Positions 9,199 through 17,655 are shown, numbered from the stretch's first letter. The stretch: 64,000 nucleotides of DNA from JBCCFK01 sp965262315 (GCA_965262315.1 CBDHFJ010000083.1:1-64000); one strand, 5' to 3'. The notes: generated by a model not told the origin, from the sequence alone. A program made the numbers and translations.

Positions 9199-10547
9199 TC
9201 AGGAGTCGCCGCCCTGGGCGTCGACGACGGCCTGGGACTCCCGCGCCGCGGCACGGAAGATGCCCTTGGACATGAGGCTGGACTCGTGGCGGCGGCGAGC
9301 GAGGTAGATCTCCGCCCGGGCCCCGTGGATGCGAGCGTCGTCGGGCGCCGCCTGCCCGGCGTAGTCGATGAGGTGGCAGGCGAGCCGGAAGTCGCCGGCC
9401 TCGGCCAGCGCGGCCGCTCGCTCGGCGAGCACCTCGGCACCGCCTGCGAGCGCAGCGAGCTCACTCGCCAGCTGCGGCCTCGGGCGCCGGCTTGAGGTGC
9501 GATGGCGTGGCGTCCCACCAGCCGCCGTACATCCGCCACACGTTGCGCACGACGAACTCCGGCTCGTCATAGACCGGGTTCAGCCACGGCAGTGCGAGCT
9601 TGTCGGGATCGACCGTCACCGTGTGCACGATCTCGTCGAGCGTCGCGCCGGCGTTCATCATCGCCACGGTCTCGGTGACGAGCGTGTCCAGGACCTCCAC
9701 GATGTCGCCCAGGACCCGCTGGATACGGTCGCGGCCCCGAATGGGCAGGCCATGGGCGGGCATCAGCAGCTCGGCATCGAGAGCCATCATCTCCCGCAGC
9801 GCGTCGGCCCACAGCTCGGGATACCGCTGCACCTTCTGCGGGTTGCCGGCGTTCGGGAAGACCCACAGCACGAGGTCGCCGGTGACGAGCGTCTTCTTGT
9901 CGGGGATCCAGGCCCAGGTGTGGTCGTCGGTCTCGCCTTTGGCGTGACGGAGCTCGATCTCCAGCCACCGGGGCTGATCGTCATCGTCTCCTCGTAGGTG
10001 ACGTCGGGCCGAGCCGTACCCTCCGGGATGAAGGGGCGCGCTCCCCGGCCGAGGTCCATGCCGTGGCGCGGGTGGAGACCGCCGAACTGCCGTGCGTTGA
10101 TGAGCACATTCCAGTCGTTGGTCTTGTCGTAGCGGTCGAACCGGTGCGACACGTTCTCGTGACCGAGGACGGTGGGCGCCCGATGCCCGCGGGATTCGGC
10201 ATCGGCCATCACCGCACCCGAGCCGCCGACGTGGTCGACGTGGCCATGGGTGTACACCAGCGAGTGGATCGGGTCGGTCCGCCAACCGCGCACCGCCTCC
10301 ATGACGGCTCGCCGTGCGCGGCGAGACTGGCGTCGAAGGACACGAGACCGTCGTCGGTTCTGATGACCACCATGTGGCTGAACGACTCGACCAGCGCGAC
10401 ATCGTCGGCCACCTCGGTGAGCAGGTTCGAGACGCGGTTGGTCGGCTCCTCGGCGACGCCGGTGTCGATGATGTGCCCGGAGAGCTCGGCGGGATCCGCG
10501 GTCCGGACGTCGTGGCCGCCGTCGCCACTGGGGTGCAGCGACGACAT
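9199..10547 (-). CDS. Alkyl-sulfatase-like metallo-beta-lactamase-fold hydrolase (three frameshifts)
   Basis: A metal-dependent hydrolase of the alkyl/aryl-sulfatase branch of the MBL fold. In order: an N-terminal part with MVVIRTDDGLVSFDASLAAHG, the metal motif YTHGHVDHVGG, the family signature RHAKGETDDHTW, the LMPAHGLPI block, and a C-terminal helical dimerisation domain (ALAEAGDFRLACHLIDYA, SLMSKGIFRAAARES). These blocks are collinear but lie in shifting frames, with joins near 10305, 9970 and 9478. Because each piece retains strong conservation, I favour base-calling errors over a decayed gene. At about 450 residues it is shorter than SdsA1-type alkylsulfatases (~650) and lacks the SCP2-like tail. 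It starts at the ATG 10547, two bases downstream of the enoyl-CoA hydratase gene. Confidence 0.75.
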
Positions 10548-10548
10548 G

Positions 10549-11335
10549 TCAGCGACGAGAGAACGTGGCCTTGCCCGGCCCGTGCTCGAGGAAGCTGGCC
10601 ACCCCGGCCACGCGGTCCTCGGTCTCGAAGCAGGCGCCGAAGTTGGCGGCCTCGATGCGGCACGCTTCCTCGAGGGACACCGCCATGCCGTCCATCATCG
10701 CCTTCTTGCAGTACTGGATGGCCTTGGGCCCCCTGGCGTACATCTCGGCCAGTTCGATGGCTCGCGGGTAGCACTGGTCGTCGGCGACGACCTCGGACAC
10801 CAACCCGATCTCCAGCGCCTCGGCGGCCGGCACCTGGCGGCCGGTGTAGTTGAGCTCCTTGGCCTTGGTGATGCCCACGAGGCGAGGCAGGCGCTGGGTG
10901 CCACCGGCGCCCGGGATGATGCCCAGCAGGATCTCCGGCTGACCGAAGACGGCGCCCTCGCCGGCGATGCGGAAGTCGGTGGTCATCGCCAACTCGCACC
11001 CACCGCCGAGCGCGAATCCGTTGACCGCGCTGATCGTGATCTGCGGCAGGTTCTCGAGCGCCAGAAACGCGTCGTGGATGGCGTTGGAGAACTCGACGCC
11101 CTCGGCCTCGCTCTGGATCTCGGGGAACTCCTTGATGTCAGCGCCGGCGGCGAAGATCTTCGGGCCGCCCCACACGACCACGGCGCCGATGTCGTCCCGG
11201 CCGACCAGTTCGGCGGCGATCTCGCCGGTCTCGGCCACGACCTGCCTTGGAGATCGGGTTCATGCGTCCGTTCTCGACCCGGATGGTGGCGACCCCTGGT
11301 GCGGTGTCGTCCTCGAGCCTGACCAGTTCTCCCAC
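10549..11335 (-). CDS. Enoyl-CoA hydratase/isomerase (one frameshift)
   Basis: A crotonase-fold enzyme acting on acyl-CoA thioesters, about 262 residues. The oxyanion-hole blocks are present as AAGADIKEFPEIQ and NGFALGGGCELAMTTDFRIA. The catalytic Glu region reads FGQPEILLGIIPGAGGTQRLPR, matching FadB/EchA-type hydratases. The first 32 codons (GELVRLEDDT to GRMNPIS) are in a different frame; one surplus G at about 11241-11245 explains the shift, after which KQVVAETGEIAAELVG continues. I chose the GTG at 11335, which has AGGGAG six bases upstream; a second in-frame GTG lies at 11350. It is followed immediately by the MBL hydrolase and probably shares a transcript with it. Confidence 0.83.
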
Positions 11336-11386
11336 GATGCACTCCCTCACTGTGATCTCGACGAGCGTCTGGACCCTAGTGGGCAG

Positions 11387-11430
11387 GAGCGACGAGGGAC
11401 GAGGAGCCGAGCGACGAGGGACGAGGAGCC
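11387..11430. repeat. Tandem 22-bp direct repeat (two perfect copies)
   Basis: Two identical head-to-tail copies of a 22-base unit beginning GAGCGACGAGGG lie at 11387-11408 and 11409-11430. They sit between the hairpin at 11439-11475 and the start region of the enoyl-CoA hydratase gene. I saw no further copies. Function unknown; the spacing is roughly two helical turns. Confidence 0.85.
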
Positions 11431-11475
11431 AAAACTGCCGAGGGAGGGCGCCTGTCCCCAGGACGCCCTCCCTCG
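11431..11475 (-). terminator. Rho-independent-like terminator after the GDPD gene
   Basis: A perfect 12-bp GC-rich stem (arms 11439-11450 and 11464-11475, CGAGGGAGGGCG and its complement) with a 13-base loop that can pair further. On the minus strand it is followed by GCAG and then TTTT (11434-11431). It lies downstream of the minus-strand gene 11656-12408. Two weaker hairpins (11480-11496, 11499-11515) stand just before it. The 305-base interval 11351-11655 contains no gene I recognise. Confidence 0.6.
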
Positions 11476-11611
11476 TGTGCCCGACCTGAAGTCGGGCCTG
11501 CCTCTGTCCCAGGCAGTGCTACGTGTCCAGACGCCGCAGCAGCCCGGAAGTCGCGAAGTCTCTCGATCAGCTCAGCCGCGAGAATTCCTGGAGGCACCAG
11601 TCTCGGAGGCG

Positions 11612-11629
11612 ACCGGGCGCGCGCCCGGT
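11612..11629. repeat. 18-bp perfect palindrome
   Basis: A perfect self-complementary 18-mer, ACCGGGCGC followed by its complement, 27 bases past the end of the GDPD gene. It could be an extra terminator hairpin or a protein-binding site; nothing distinguishes these. Confidence 0.7.
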
Positions 11630-11655
11630 TGCCGGCGGCGCTCCCGCCGAACCCT

Positions 11656-12408
11656 TCAGTGCAGTGGCGGCACGTCGCCGAGGCGGTTCGTGGTGATGGA
11701 GTCGACGCCCAGATCGGCGAGGCGCACCATGTGGCCCGGCTTGTCCGCCGTGTAGGCCCAGACCTCGGCGCCGAGGGCGTGCACGCGCTCCACCAGCTCC
11801 GCGTCGACGAACCGGTGGCTGATGTTCAGCGCCAACACGTCGTCACAACTCAGGAGGCGCCGATACCGCAGCAAGAGCCACGACGTCCCGAAGCGGGTGC
11901 CGGCCACGGCCTTGTCGAAACGATTCAGGTTCAACAACAGCGCGACGCCCCGACGAGTCCGCCGGAGCCGCCCCACCCGACTGGCCGTGGCGCCGGAGAT
12001 GACGGCTCGGTCTCTCAGCTCGTGACGGTCGATGAGCTCGAGGACCGCCGGGATCGCTCGAGCGGTCTTGAGGTCCAGGTTGAAGGCACCATCGGGGACG
12101 GCCTCGATGATCTCCCGCACCTCGGGCACCCGCGCGCCCTCGACGACATCGGCGCCCTGCTTGGCGCTCAGGAGGCGAAGGTCGGCGAGCGCGATGCGTC
12201 CGATGCGTCCGTAGCCGTCGGTGCTCTGTTCGAGCCGGGGGCCGTGGATGGCGACGGCGTGGCCGTCGGCGGTGAGCCAGACGTCGATCTCGACCATGTC
12301 GGCGCCGGCGTCGACCGCAGCGACTGCGGACGCGACCGTGTTGGCCGGCGCGACCGCCGGATAGCCCATGTGTCCCACCAGCTGCGGGCGCCGCGGACGT
12401 CGGTACAC
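11656..12408 (-). CDS. GDPD-fold phosphodiesterase homologue with altered active site
   Basis: A ~250-residue TIM-barrel protein of the glycerophosphodiester phosphodiesterase family, which normally hydrolyses glycerophosphodiesters. The family pattern HRG...PENT reads HMGYPAVAPANT here, so the conserved Arg and the metal-ligand Glu are replaced by Met and Ala. The usual HD of the next motif reads HG in AVAIHG. The acidic pair in MVEIDVWLTADG, the LDLK strand and the C-terminal AYTADKPGHMVRLADLGVD (cognate of WTVN...GVDGIIT) are kept. The fold is clear but classical activity is doubtful. The GTG at 12408 was taken as start; the ATG four codons after LVGH would be too late. It is divergent from the ABC-F gene, with 53 bases between them. 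Confidence 0.8.
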   Translation of the reverse strand: MYRRPRRPQLVGHMGYPAVAPANTVASAVAAVDAGADMVEIDVWLTADGHAVAIHGPRLEQSTDGYGRIGRIALADLRLLSAKQGADVVEGARVPEVREIIEAVPDGAFNLDLKTARAIPAVLELIDRHELRDRAVISGATASRVGRLRRTRRGVALLLNLNRFDKAVAGTRFGTSWLLLRYRRLLSCDDVLALNISHRFVDAELVERVHALGAEVWAYTADKPGHMVRLADLGVDSITTNRLGDVPPLH

Positions 12409-12448
12409 GCCCAGCAGCGTAAGGCGGTGGGCGGGCAACGACCGTCGA

Positions 12449-12454
12449 TACCCT
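12449..12454 (+). promoter_or_regulatory. Leaderless -10 hexamer TACCCT
   Basis: TACCCT lies seven bases upstream of the GTG start at 12462, with no ribosome-binding site. Confidence 0.5.
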
Positions 12455-12461
12455 CGGGCGG

Positions 12462-14399
12462 GTGCTGAGCGCAAACAAGATCTCCAAGGCCCACGGCGCT
12501 CGCACGCTGTTCCGCGACGTCTCGATCCAGCTCCGCCCGGGCCGGCGGGTGGCGTTGGTCGGCGGGAACGGGGTCGGCAAGACCACCCTCCTCGAGATGC
12601 TGGTCGGCACCCAGGAGCCCGACACCGGCGAGGTGATCCGGCCGGGCAACCTGCGGCTCGGCTATCTCCCCCAGGACCTCGCGGCCGAGCAGAAGGGCAC
12701 CGTGTTGGAGGAGGCGCTGCGAGGCGCCGAGCACATCACCGAGCTCCAGGGCCAGCTGGCCGAGCTGGAGGATCGGATGGCCACCGCCACCGGCGACGAG
12801 GCCGACAAGGTGATCGCCCGCTACGGCGAGCTCCAGAGCCGCTTCGAGCAGCTCGGCGGCTACGCCATCGAGGCCGAGGCCCACCGGGTGCTCGCCGGCC
12901 TCGGATTCGCAGCGGGCGACGCCGCCCGCAACGTCAAGGAACTGTCCGGCGGCTGGCGCATGCGTCTGGCGCTGGCCCGACTCCTGCTGTCCGCGCCCGA
13001 TGTCCTGATTCTGGACGAGCCCACCAACCACCTCGACGTCGACAGCGTCGCCTGGCTCGAGAACCACCTGGCCGGCTGGACCCAGTCGCTGCTGTTCGTC
13101 AGCCACGACCGCGACTTCATCGACGGCATCGCCACCCACATCATCGAGGTGGCCGACGGCACGGCCGCCGAGTACACCGGCTCGTTTCTCGACTTCGTCG
13201 TCCAGCGAGAGGAACGCATCGAACGGCTCAAGGCCCAGGCGGCGAATCAGGCGCGCAAGACGGCCAAGACCCAGGAGTTCATCGACCGGTTCCGCTACAA
13301 GGCCACCAAGGCCCGCCAGGTCCAGAGCCGCATCAAGGCCCTCGAGAAGCTCGAGGAGATCAACGTCACCGACCGCAAGGAGATCGGCGCCCGCTTCGCG
13401 TTCCCCGAGCCCCGACGAGCCAACCGGGTCGTGATCGCTGCCGAGCGCCTGTCCGCCGGCTACGACGGCGAGGCCGTCCTCCGGCCCTTCGACATCACGA
13501 TCGAACGCGGCCGCAAGGTCGCGATCATCGGACCGAACGGCGCCGGGAAGACCACCATGATCCGCACGCTGCTGGGCGAGATCCCGCCGATCTCCGGCGA
13601 GATCGCCGTCGGCTCCAACGTCGACATCGCCCGATTCGACCAGCACCAGGCCGAGGTCCTCGATCAGCGCAAGCTGGTGCACGAGGAGTTCCGCAGCGCC
13701 ATCCCCAAGGGCGACAGCCGAAACGTGCGAACGGTCCTCGGATCGTTCGGGTTCCCGGGCGACGCTGCCGACCGCCTGGTCGGTGCGTGCTCGGGAGGCG
13801 AGCAGACCCGCCTGGCGCTGGCCAAGGTGATGGCCACGCCGGTCAACCTGCTCGTGCTCGACGAGCCCACCAACCACCTCGACCTGCCCAGCTGCGATCT
13901 GCTCGAGGACGCCCTGACCGCGTACCCGGGCACCGTCCTGCTCGTCACTCACGATCGCCACCTGATCCGCAACGTCGCCGACGCCATGGTCGAGGTACGT
14001 GACGGCCGCGTGCGCTGGCACGACCAGGTGGACGAGGCCCTGCTCGGTGGGGGCAACGACCCGGCACCCGCACCTGCACCAGCCCCTCGCGCGCAGACAC
14101 CTGCGAAGCCGAGCAAGACGAAGGCAGACCGCAAGCGGCGCGACGCAGAGCAGCGCACCACGCGACATCAGAACACGCGCGAGCTGCGCAAGGAGCTCAA
14201 CAAGGTCGAGAAGGCGTGGGAGCGAGCCGAGGCGAGGGTGGTCGAACTCCAGGAGCAGATGGCCTCGCCCGACGTGTACGAGGACGCCGAGCGGATCCGG
14301 GCACTGGTGGCCGAACACGACACTGCCAAGGACGAAGCCGCCGACCTGATGGCTCGCTGGGAGACCCTCAGTCTCGACATCGAGGCCGCCGGAGCCTGA
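12462..14399 (+). CDS. ABC-F family ATPase
   Basis: A 645-residue soluble protein with two ABC cassettes and no membrane segment, the ABC-F pattern of ribosome-associated translation factors. Cassette 1 has Walker A GGNGVGKTT, signature LSGGWRMRLALARLLL and Walker B LILDEPTNHLD. The inter-domain linker (roughly residues 245-310) is rich in Arg, Lys and Gln, as expected for the arm that reaches the peptidyl-transferase centre. Cassette 2 has Walker A GPNGAGKTT and Walker B LVLDEPTNHLD; its signature reads CSGGEQTRLALAKVM. A C-terminal coiled coil (about residues 560-645, ELRKELNKVEKAWERAEARV) resembles Uup and related ABC-Fs. It may be a housekeeping factor or an antibiotic-protection one; the sequence does not decide. 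Confidence 0.93.
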   Translation: MLSANKISKAHGARTLFRDVSIQLRPGRRVALVGGNGVGKTTLLEMLVGTQEPDTGEVIRPGNLRLGYLPQDLAAEQKGTVLEEALRGAEHITELQGQLAELEDRMATATGDEADKVIARYGELQSRFEQLGGYAIEAEAHRVLAGLGFAAGDAARNVKELSGGWRMRLALARLLLSAPDVLILDEPTNHLDVDSVAWLENHLAGWTQSLLFVSHDRDFIDGIATHIIEVADGTAAEYTGSFLDFVVQREERIERLKAQAANQARKTAKTQEFIDRFRYKATKARQVQSRIKALEKLEEINVTDRKEIGARFAFPEPRRANRVVIAAERLSAGYDGEAVLRPFDITIERGRKVAIIGPNGAGKTTMIRTLLGEIPPISGEIAVGSNVDIARFDQHQAEVLDQRKLVHEEFRSAIPKGDSRNVRTVLGSFGFPGDAADRLVGACSGGEQTRLALAKVMATPVNLLVLDEPTNHLDLPSCDLLEDALTAYPGTVLLVTHDRHLIRNVADAMVEVRDGRVRWHDQVDEALLGGGNDPAPAPAPAPRAQTPAKPSKTKADRKRRDAEQRTTRHQNTRELRKELNKVEKAWERAEARVVELQEQMASPDVYEDAERIRALVAEHDTAKDEAADLMARWETLSLDIEAAGA

Positions 14400-14439
14400 A
14401 ATGCCGAGCGTGCGGGCGCCCGGCCCGTACCGTGGGACC

Positions 14440-14484
14440 GTGGCACCGGGCGCTGCGCCTCGGGCCGCGCCGATCGACCGATGA
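14440..14484 (+). CDS. Possible 14-codon leader ORF coupled to the MgtE-like gene
   Basis: A GTG at 14440 lies six bases after TACCGT, the spacing seen for leaderless starts in this window. It opens a 14-codon frame (VAPGAAPRAAPIDR) whose TGA overlaps the ATG of the next gene as ATGA. This arrangement would couple translation of the MgtE-like gene to the leader. The peptide itself is Ala/Pro/Arg-rich and not recognised. Low confidence, since a short frame in GC-rich DNA can arise by chance. Confidence 0.3.
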   Translation: MAPGAAPRAAPIDR

Positions 14485-15775
14485 GCACCTCCGACGAACC
14501 CGACACCCACGAACGCCCGATCTTCTGGTCCTCGCGCGTCCTGCGACGCGCCCTGCTCGACGGCGACGGCAGCACCATCGGTGTGGTGGAGGACATCCTC
14601 CTGTCGCCGGCGCTTCCCACCCAGGCCCCGGTGATCCGAGGCTTCGTCGCCCGGGTTGACCGCCGGCAGATCTTCGTGCACCAGGCTCGAGTCGACGCGC
14701 TCGGCCGCGATGGTGTCCATCTCCGAGGAGGCACCGTCGACCTCCGGCACTTCAAGCAGCGGTCGGGAGAGATCCTGGTCGCCGCGGAACTGGTGGGCAC
14801 CGCCACCTCCGATGGGCCGGTGACCGATGTCGGGTTCGTCGAGGCCGAGACCCATGGGGGCACGTGGACCGTCGACGCCGTCGCCACCGGTGCCGGCCTG
14901 CTGCGCCGGCGCACGGTGGGCACGCTCCCCTGGTCTGCGGTCGCCACCCAGTTCCAGGCGGACTCGGTGGTCGGCGACCTGGAACGGCTCCGTGACATGC
15001 ACAAGGCCGACGCGGCCACCGCCATCCGTGCGATGTCCGACGACCGTCGGTCGGAGCTCGCTGCGGCGCTCGACGCGGCTCGCCTCGCGGACGTGCTCGA
15101 GGAGCTGCCCGAGGAGGAACAGGTCCAGATCCTGGGGGGCCTCGAGACCGAGGACGCGGTCGCCGTCCTCGACGAGATGGAGATCGACGACGAGATCGAC
15201 CTGCTCAAGGAGCTCCCGGCCGCCGATCGCGAAGAGTTGCTGGCCCGGATGCCCCACGACGAGGTCCAGCGACTGCGCTCCCTGCTGAGCTACCCGGAGA
15301 ACACCGCCGGCGGCATGATGACCCCCGAGGCCGTCATCGTGGGGCCCAGCATCAGCGTCGCCGAGGCGATCGCGCGGCTGCGCGATGCCGAGCTCCCGCC
15401 GGCACTCACGATGCGCGCCTTCGTGGTCGAGCGGCCCACCACCCCGCCCACCGGCCGGTTCCTCGGCAGCGTGACGCTCCCGCGCCTGCTCAAGGAGTAC
15501 CCCACCCGCGAGGTCGGCCACTGCCTGTCGACGACGGAGGTCCCCACGCATCACCACTGACGTAACCTGAGCGCGACGTCGCGGCACTGCTCGCCCGCTA
15601 CGACCTCCTGGCGGTCGCCGTGGTCGACGCGGCCCAGCGCCTGGTCGGCGTGGTGACGGTGGACGACGTGATGCTGCGGCTCGTCGGGGAGGCATCCAAT
15701 GAAGCTCCGCGACGAAGCGTCCCTCGACCGCCCTGGACGGGTCGGCGCGCCGGTCGGCCCCAGCGTCGACCCTGA
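14481..15775 (+). CDS. PRC-barrel/MgtE-N/CBS protein without transmembrane domain (one frameshift)
   Basis: A soluble protein of about 430 residues, close in layout and length to mycobacterial Rv1232c. In order: an N-terminal region with PRC-barrel-like strands (residues ~10-150), an MgtE intracellular N domain (about 175-270; blocks LADVLEELPEEEQ, LKELPAADREELLARMP) and a CBS pair beginning LLSYPENTAGGMMTPE. The frame stops early at 15560; the expected second CBS motif (RDVAALLARYDLLAVAVV...LVGVVTVDDVMLRLVGEAS) continues in another frame to 15775, so an indel near 15545-15570 is inferred. The channel-forming MgtE membrane domain is missing, which suggests a regulatory role, perhaps as a Mg2+ sensor. 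The DUF1003 gene starts inside its 3' end. Confidence 0.75.
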
Positions 15776-16181
15776 CGCCATCGGCCGCTGGTCCGAACGT
15801 GTCGCCCGGTTCCTCGGGACCGGCCGCTACCTCGCGATCCAGACCGTGATCGTGATCGCCTGGATCGTGCTCAACGCGATCGCGTTCGGGAACGACTGGG
15901 ACCCCTATCCCTTCATCCTGTTGAACCTGATCTTCTCGACACAGGCCGCCTATGCCGCGCCGCTGATCCTGCTCGCCCAGAACCGCCAGGATGCCCGTGA
16001 CCGAGCGCTGGCCGAACGTGATCGCGAGGTCAACGACAGGATCCTCGCCGACACCGAGTTCCTCTCCCGAGAGCTGGCCGCCATCCGGCTGCGGCTCGAG
16101 GCGGTGGCCACCACCGACGAGCTCGACGAGATCCGTCAGGACCTGCTCGACGCGGCGCGCGGGGTCGACAAGGGGGACTGA
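15699..16181 (+). CDS. DUF1003 membrane protein
   Basis: A 160-residue protein of the DUF1003 family. Two membrane helices (YLAIQTVIVIAWIVLNAIAF and PFILLNLIFSTQAAYAAPLIL) follow a ~45-residue cytoplasmic start, and a charged coiled tail (NRQDARDRALAERDREVND) closes it. In mycobacteria a DUF1003 protein likewise follows an MgtE-N protein, so the pair is a conserved unit, probably linked to divalent-cation physiology. The function of DUF1003 is not established. Its ATG overlaps the predicted end of the upstream gene by about 77 bases once that gene's frameshift is corrected. Confidence 0.88.
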   Translation: MKLRDEASLDRPGRVGAPVGPSVDPDAIGRWSERVARFLGTGRYLAIQTVIVIAWIVLNAIAFGNDWDPYPFILLNLIFSTQAAYAAPLILLAQNRQDARDRALAERDREVNDRILADTEFLSRELAAIRLRLEAVATTDELDEIRQDLLDAARGVDKGD

Positions 16182-16187
16182 CCGCCC

Positions 16188-16925
16188 CTACGCGAGGCGC
16201 AGCGCCCGCACACGCCGTTCGAGCGCGGGGCCGACACCGATCTCGGCCGGACGGTCGGGGGCCACGGTCTTGGCGACGAGCCCGGCGAGCCAGCGGAACG
16301 GATTGTGCCGCAGACTCCGTCGCACGCGGGCGCCCTGGTACACCAGGATCTCGAAGGGCTCGATGGAACGCACGGTCTCCACGCCGAGCGAGCGCAACGT
16401 GGCCACCGCCCGGTCGTGCACGTCGAGGAGACCGGCCAGGTCCGCGTCGGGAACGACCTGCACGAGCTCTTCTCGCGGGACCGGCGTCCGGTCGGTCGTC
16501 CGCGTCTCCAGCCAGCTTCGCCCCTCGGCCAACACCGTGGCCACGTAGTGCGCAGGCATGGTGCCATCGGGCCGGCAGAGCCCGACCACAACGGTGCCGT
16601 CGGCGCGTTGCCACAGGTGCAAGACAACGGGCGCGCCGCCGATCTCGATCAGGTGGGCGCCGTGATCTGCGTAGGCCTGGCCGCGCAGCAGTTGCCGATG
16701 CCCGTCGTCGAAGGCGGTGGTGCGGGTCGCCGCGTCGATCCCCTCCACCACCGTCGGCGTCGCCGATCGGTACAACGTGACCAGCGGTTTCGCGAGCACG
16801 AAGACCACCAGACCGCCCAGTCCCAACCACACCATGGGTCTCCGATCGGCAGGGGGCCGACCCGGCTTGAACGCCGTGGGCCGTCGGGGCCACTGGACGG
16901 CGTCCGTCGAGCCGGCCCGGTTCAC
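16188..16925 (-). CDS. Single-pass membrane protein of unknown function
   Basis: I do not recognise this 245-residue protein. A basic N-terminus of about 30 residues is followed by one membrane helix (MVWLGLGGLVVFVLAKPLVT). The rest is a soluble domain with GGAPVVLHLWQRADGTVVVGLCRPDG and a C-terminal FEILVYQGARVRRSLRHNPF segment. The topology suggests a signal-anchor protein. The start is a GTG at 16925; a later start at the Met that begins the helix is possible. It is convergent with the DUF1003 gene (six-base gap) and divergent from the HD-like gene at 17038. Confidence 0.65.
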   Translation of the reverse strand: MNRAGSTDAVQWPRRPTAFKPGRPPADRRPMVWLGLGGLVVFVLAKPLVTLYRSATPTVVEGIDAATRTTAFDDGHRQLLRGQAYADHGAHLIEIGGAPVVLHLWQRADGTVVVGLCRPDGTMPAHYVATVLAEGRSWLETRTTDRTPVPREELVQVVPDADLAGLLDVHDRAVATLRSLGVETVRSIEPFEILVYQGARVRRSLRHNPFRWLAGLVAKTVAPDRPAEIGVGPALERRVRALRLA

Positions 16926-17037
16926 AGAGCGTTCACAGCTGTGCCCTCAACGTGTCACACCCCACATCTACCGTCGGTGGTGAGGTCGGATCCATCCCCC
17001 CTTCTTCCATCAGGGTCCGACGGTCAGGAGCAAGGCC

Positions 17038-17577
17038 ATGTCCGTTGCAGCCATGCTGTTCCCGCCCGAGATCTTCGTGGACCAGGTGCTGGTCACGATC
17101 CGAGACTCCACCGTGCAGATCCCCGGATCGCAGGTGCCGTTCCATCAGCACGCCCGTCAGGCCGCCTCGTTGGCCGAGCGCGCCGCGCTCCCCGATCACC
17201 TGGTGGCAGCCTCCCTGCTGTACGGGGTCGGCGAGCTCATGGTTCGGAGCTGGGCCCGGCATCCGGCCTTCGAGCACGCGCCCACGAATCCGATCGACGG
17301 CGCCATCGCGCACCTCGCCACCCACATGCCCGAGCGTGTGCTGGCCCCGATCCGGTTGCTCCCCGACGCTCGTCGGTACCTCGACGCGGGCGCCGCCGGG
17401 CTGAGCGGATCCGCAGCGCAGCGCCGCTTCGAGACCGAGCTCGGGGCCGCCGATGCCGTCGAGCTCGCCCTGATCGATCTGCGTGCCGGCAATGGCGAGA
17501 TGATCACCCCCAAGCTCGATCACTACCGGGATCTCCTGCGCGGACTGTGCACCTCGGCGGCAGCGGCTCCCGCCTGA
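17038..17577 (+). CDS. Degenerate HD-domain protein (PhnZ-like, metal ligands lost)
   Basis: A 179-residue helical protein. Its sequence follows the small HD-phosphohydrolase/oxygenase pattern of the PhnZ type: HQHARQAASLAERA matches HxxQTAxLAE, LVAASLLYGVGEL matches LVAALLHDIGHL, and IRLLPDARRYLDA matches the VRLHVxAKRYLxA helix. The key HD doublet is YG here (residues 62-63), and the following HExxG ligand pair is also not seen, although His36 and His38 remain. The fold is probably kept while di-iron chemistry is lost, making it a binding or regulatory protein. The ribosome-binding site AGGAGCAAGG precedes the ATG. It was assigned from pattern similarity only. Confidence 0.6.
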   Translation: MSVAAMLFPPEIFVDQVLVTIRDSTVQIPGSQVPFHQHARQAASLAERAALPDHLVAASLLYGVGELMVRSWARHPAFEHAPTNPIDGAIAHLATHMPERVLAPIRLLPDARRYLDAGAAGLSGSAAQRRFETELGAADAVELALIDLRAGNGEMITPKLDHYRDLLRGLCTSAAAAPA

Positions 17578-17590
17578 TCGGCCCGGCCAG

Positions 17591-17623
17591 TACCGATATC
17601 TGACGGTCCGTCAGATATCGGTA
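17591..17623. promoter_or_regulatory. 33-bp perfect palindrome, TetR-type operator candidate
   Basis: Two perfect 15-bp inverted arms (TACCGATATCTGACG and its complement) separated by GTC. The core TGACGGTCCGTCA has the shape of TetR-family operators. It lies 33 bases upstream of the amidohydrolase ATG at 17656 and 14 bases after the stop of the HD-like gene. No TetR gene occurs anywhere in this window, so any cognate regulator is encoded elsewhere. It could double as a terminator stem, but no T run follows. Confidence 0.75.
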
Positions 17624-17655
17624 CCATTGACGTGACACCGGACAGGAGCACGCTC

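Noticed and set aside
11387..11430. CRISPR array candidate from the two 22-bp repeats
   Set aside because: There are only two copies, directly abutting with no spacer, and no cas gene nearby.
15541..15600. Second selenocysteine or stop-readthrough site in the MgtE-like gene
   Set aside because: Restoring the downstream CBS motif needs a change of frame, not read-through of a stop, so an indel is the better explanation.
12168..15695. A 1,175-codon minus-strand open frame across the ABC-F and MgtE-like genes
   Set aside because: It is the antisense of two clearly coding plus-strand genes; its composition is a GC-rich mirror with no recognisable domain.
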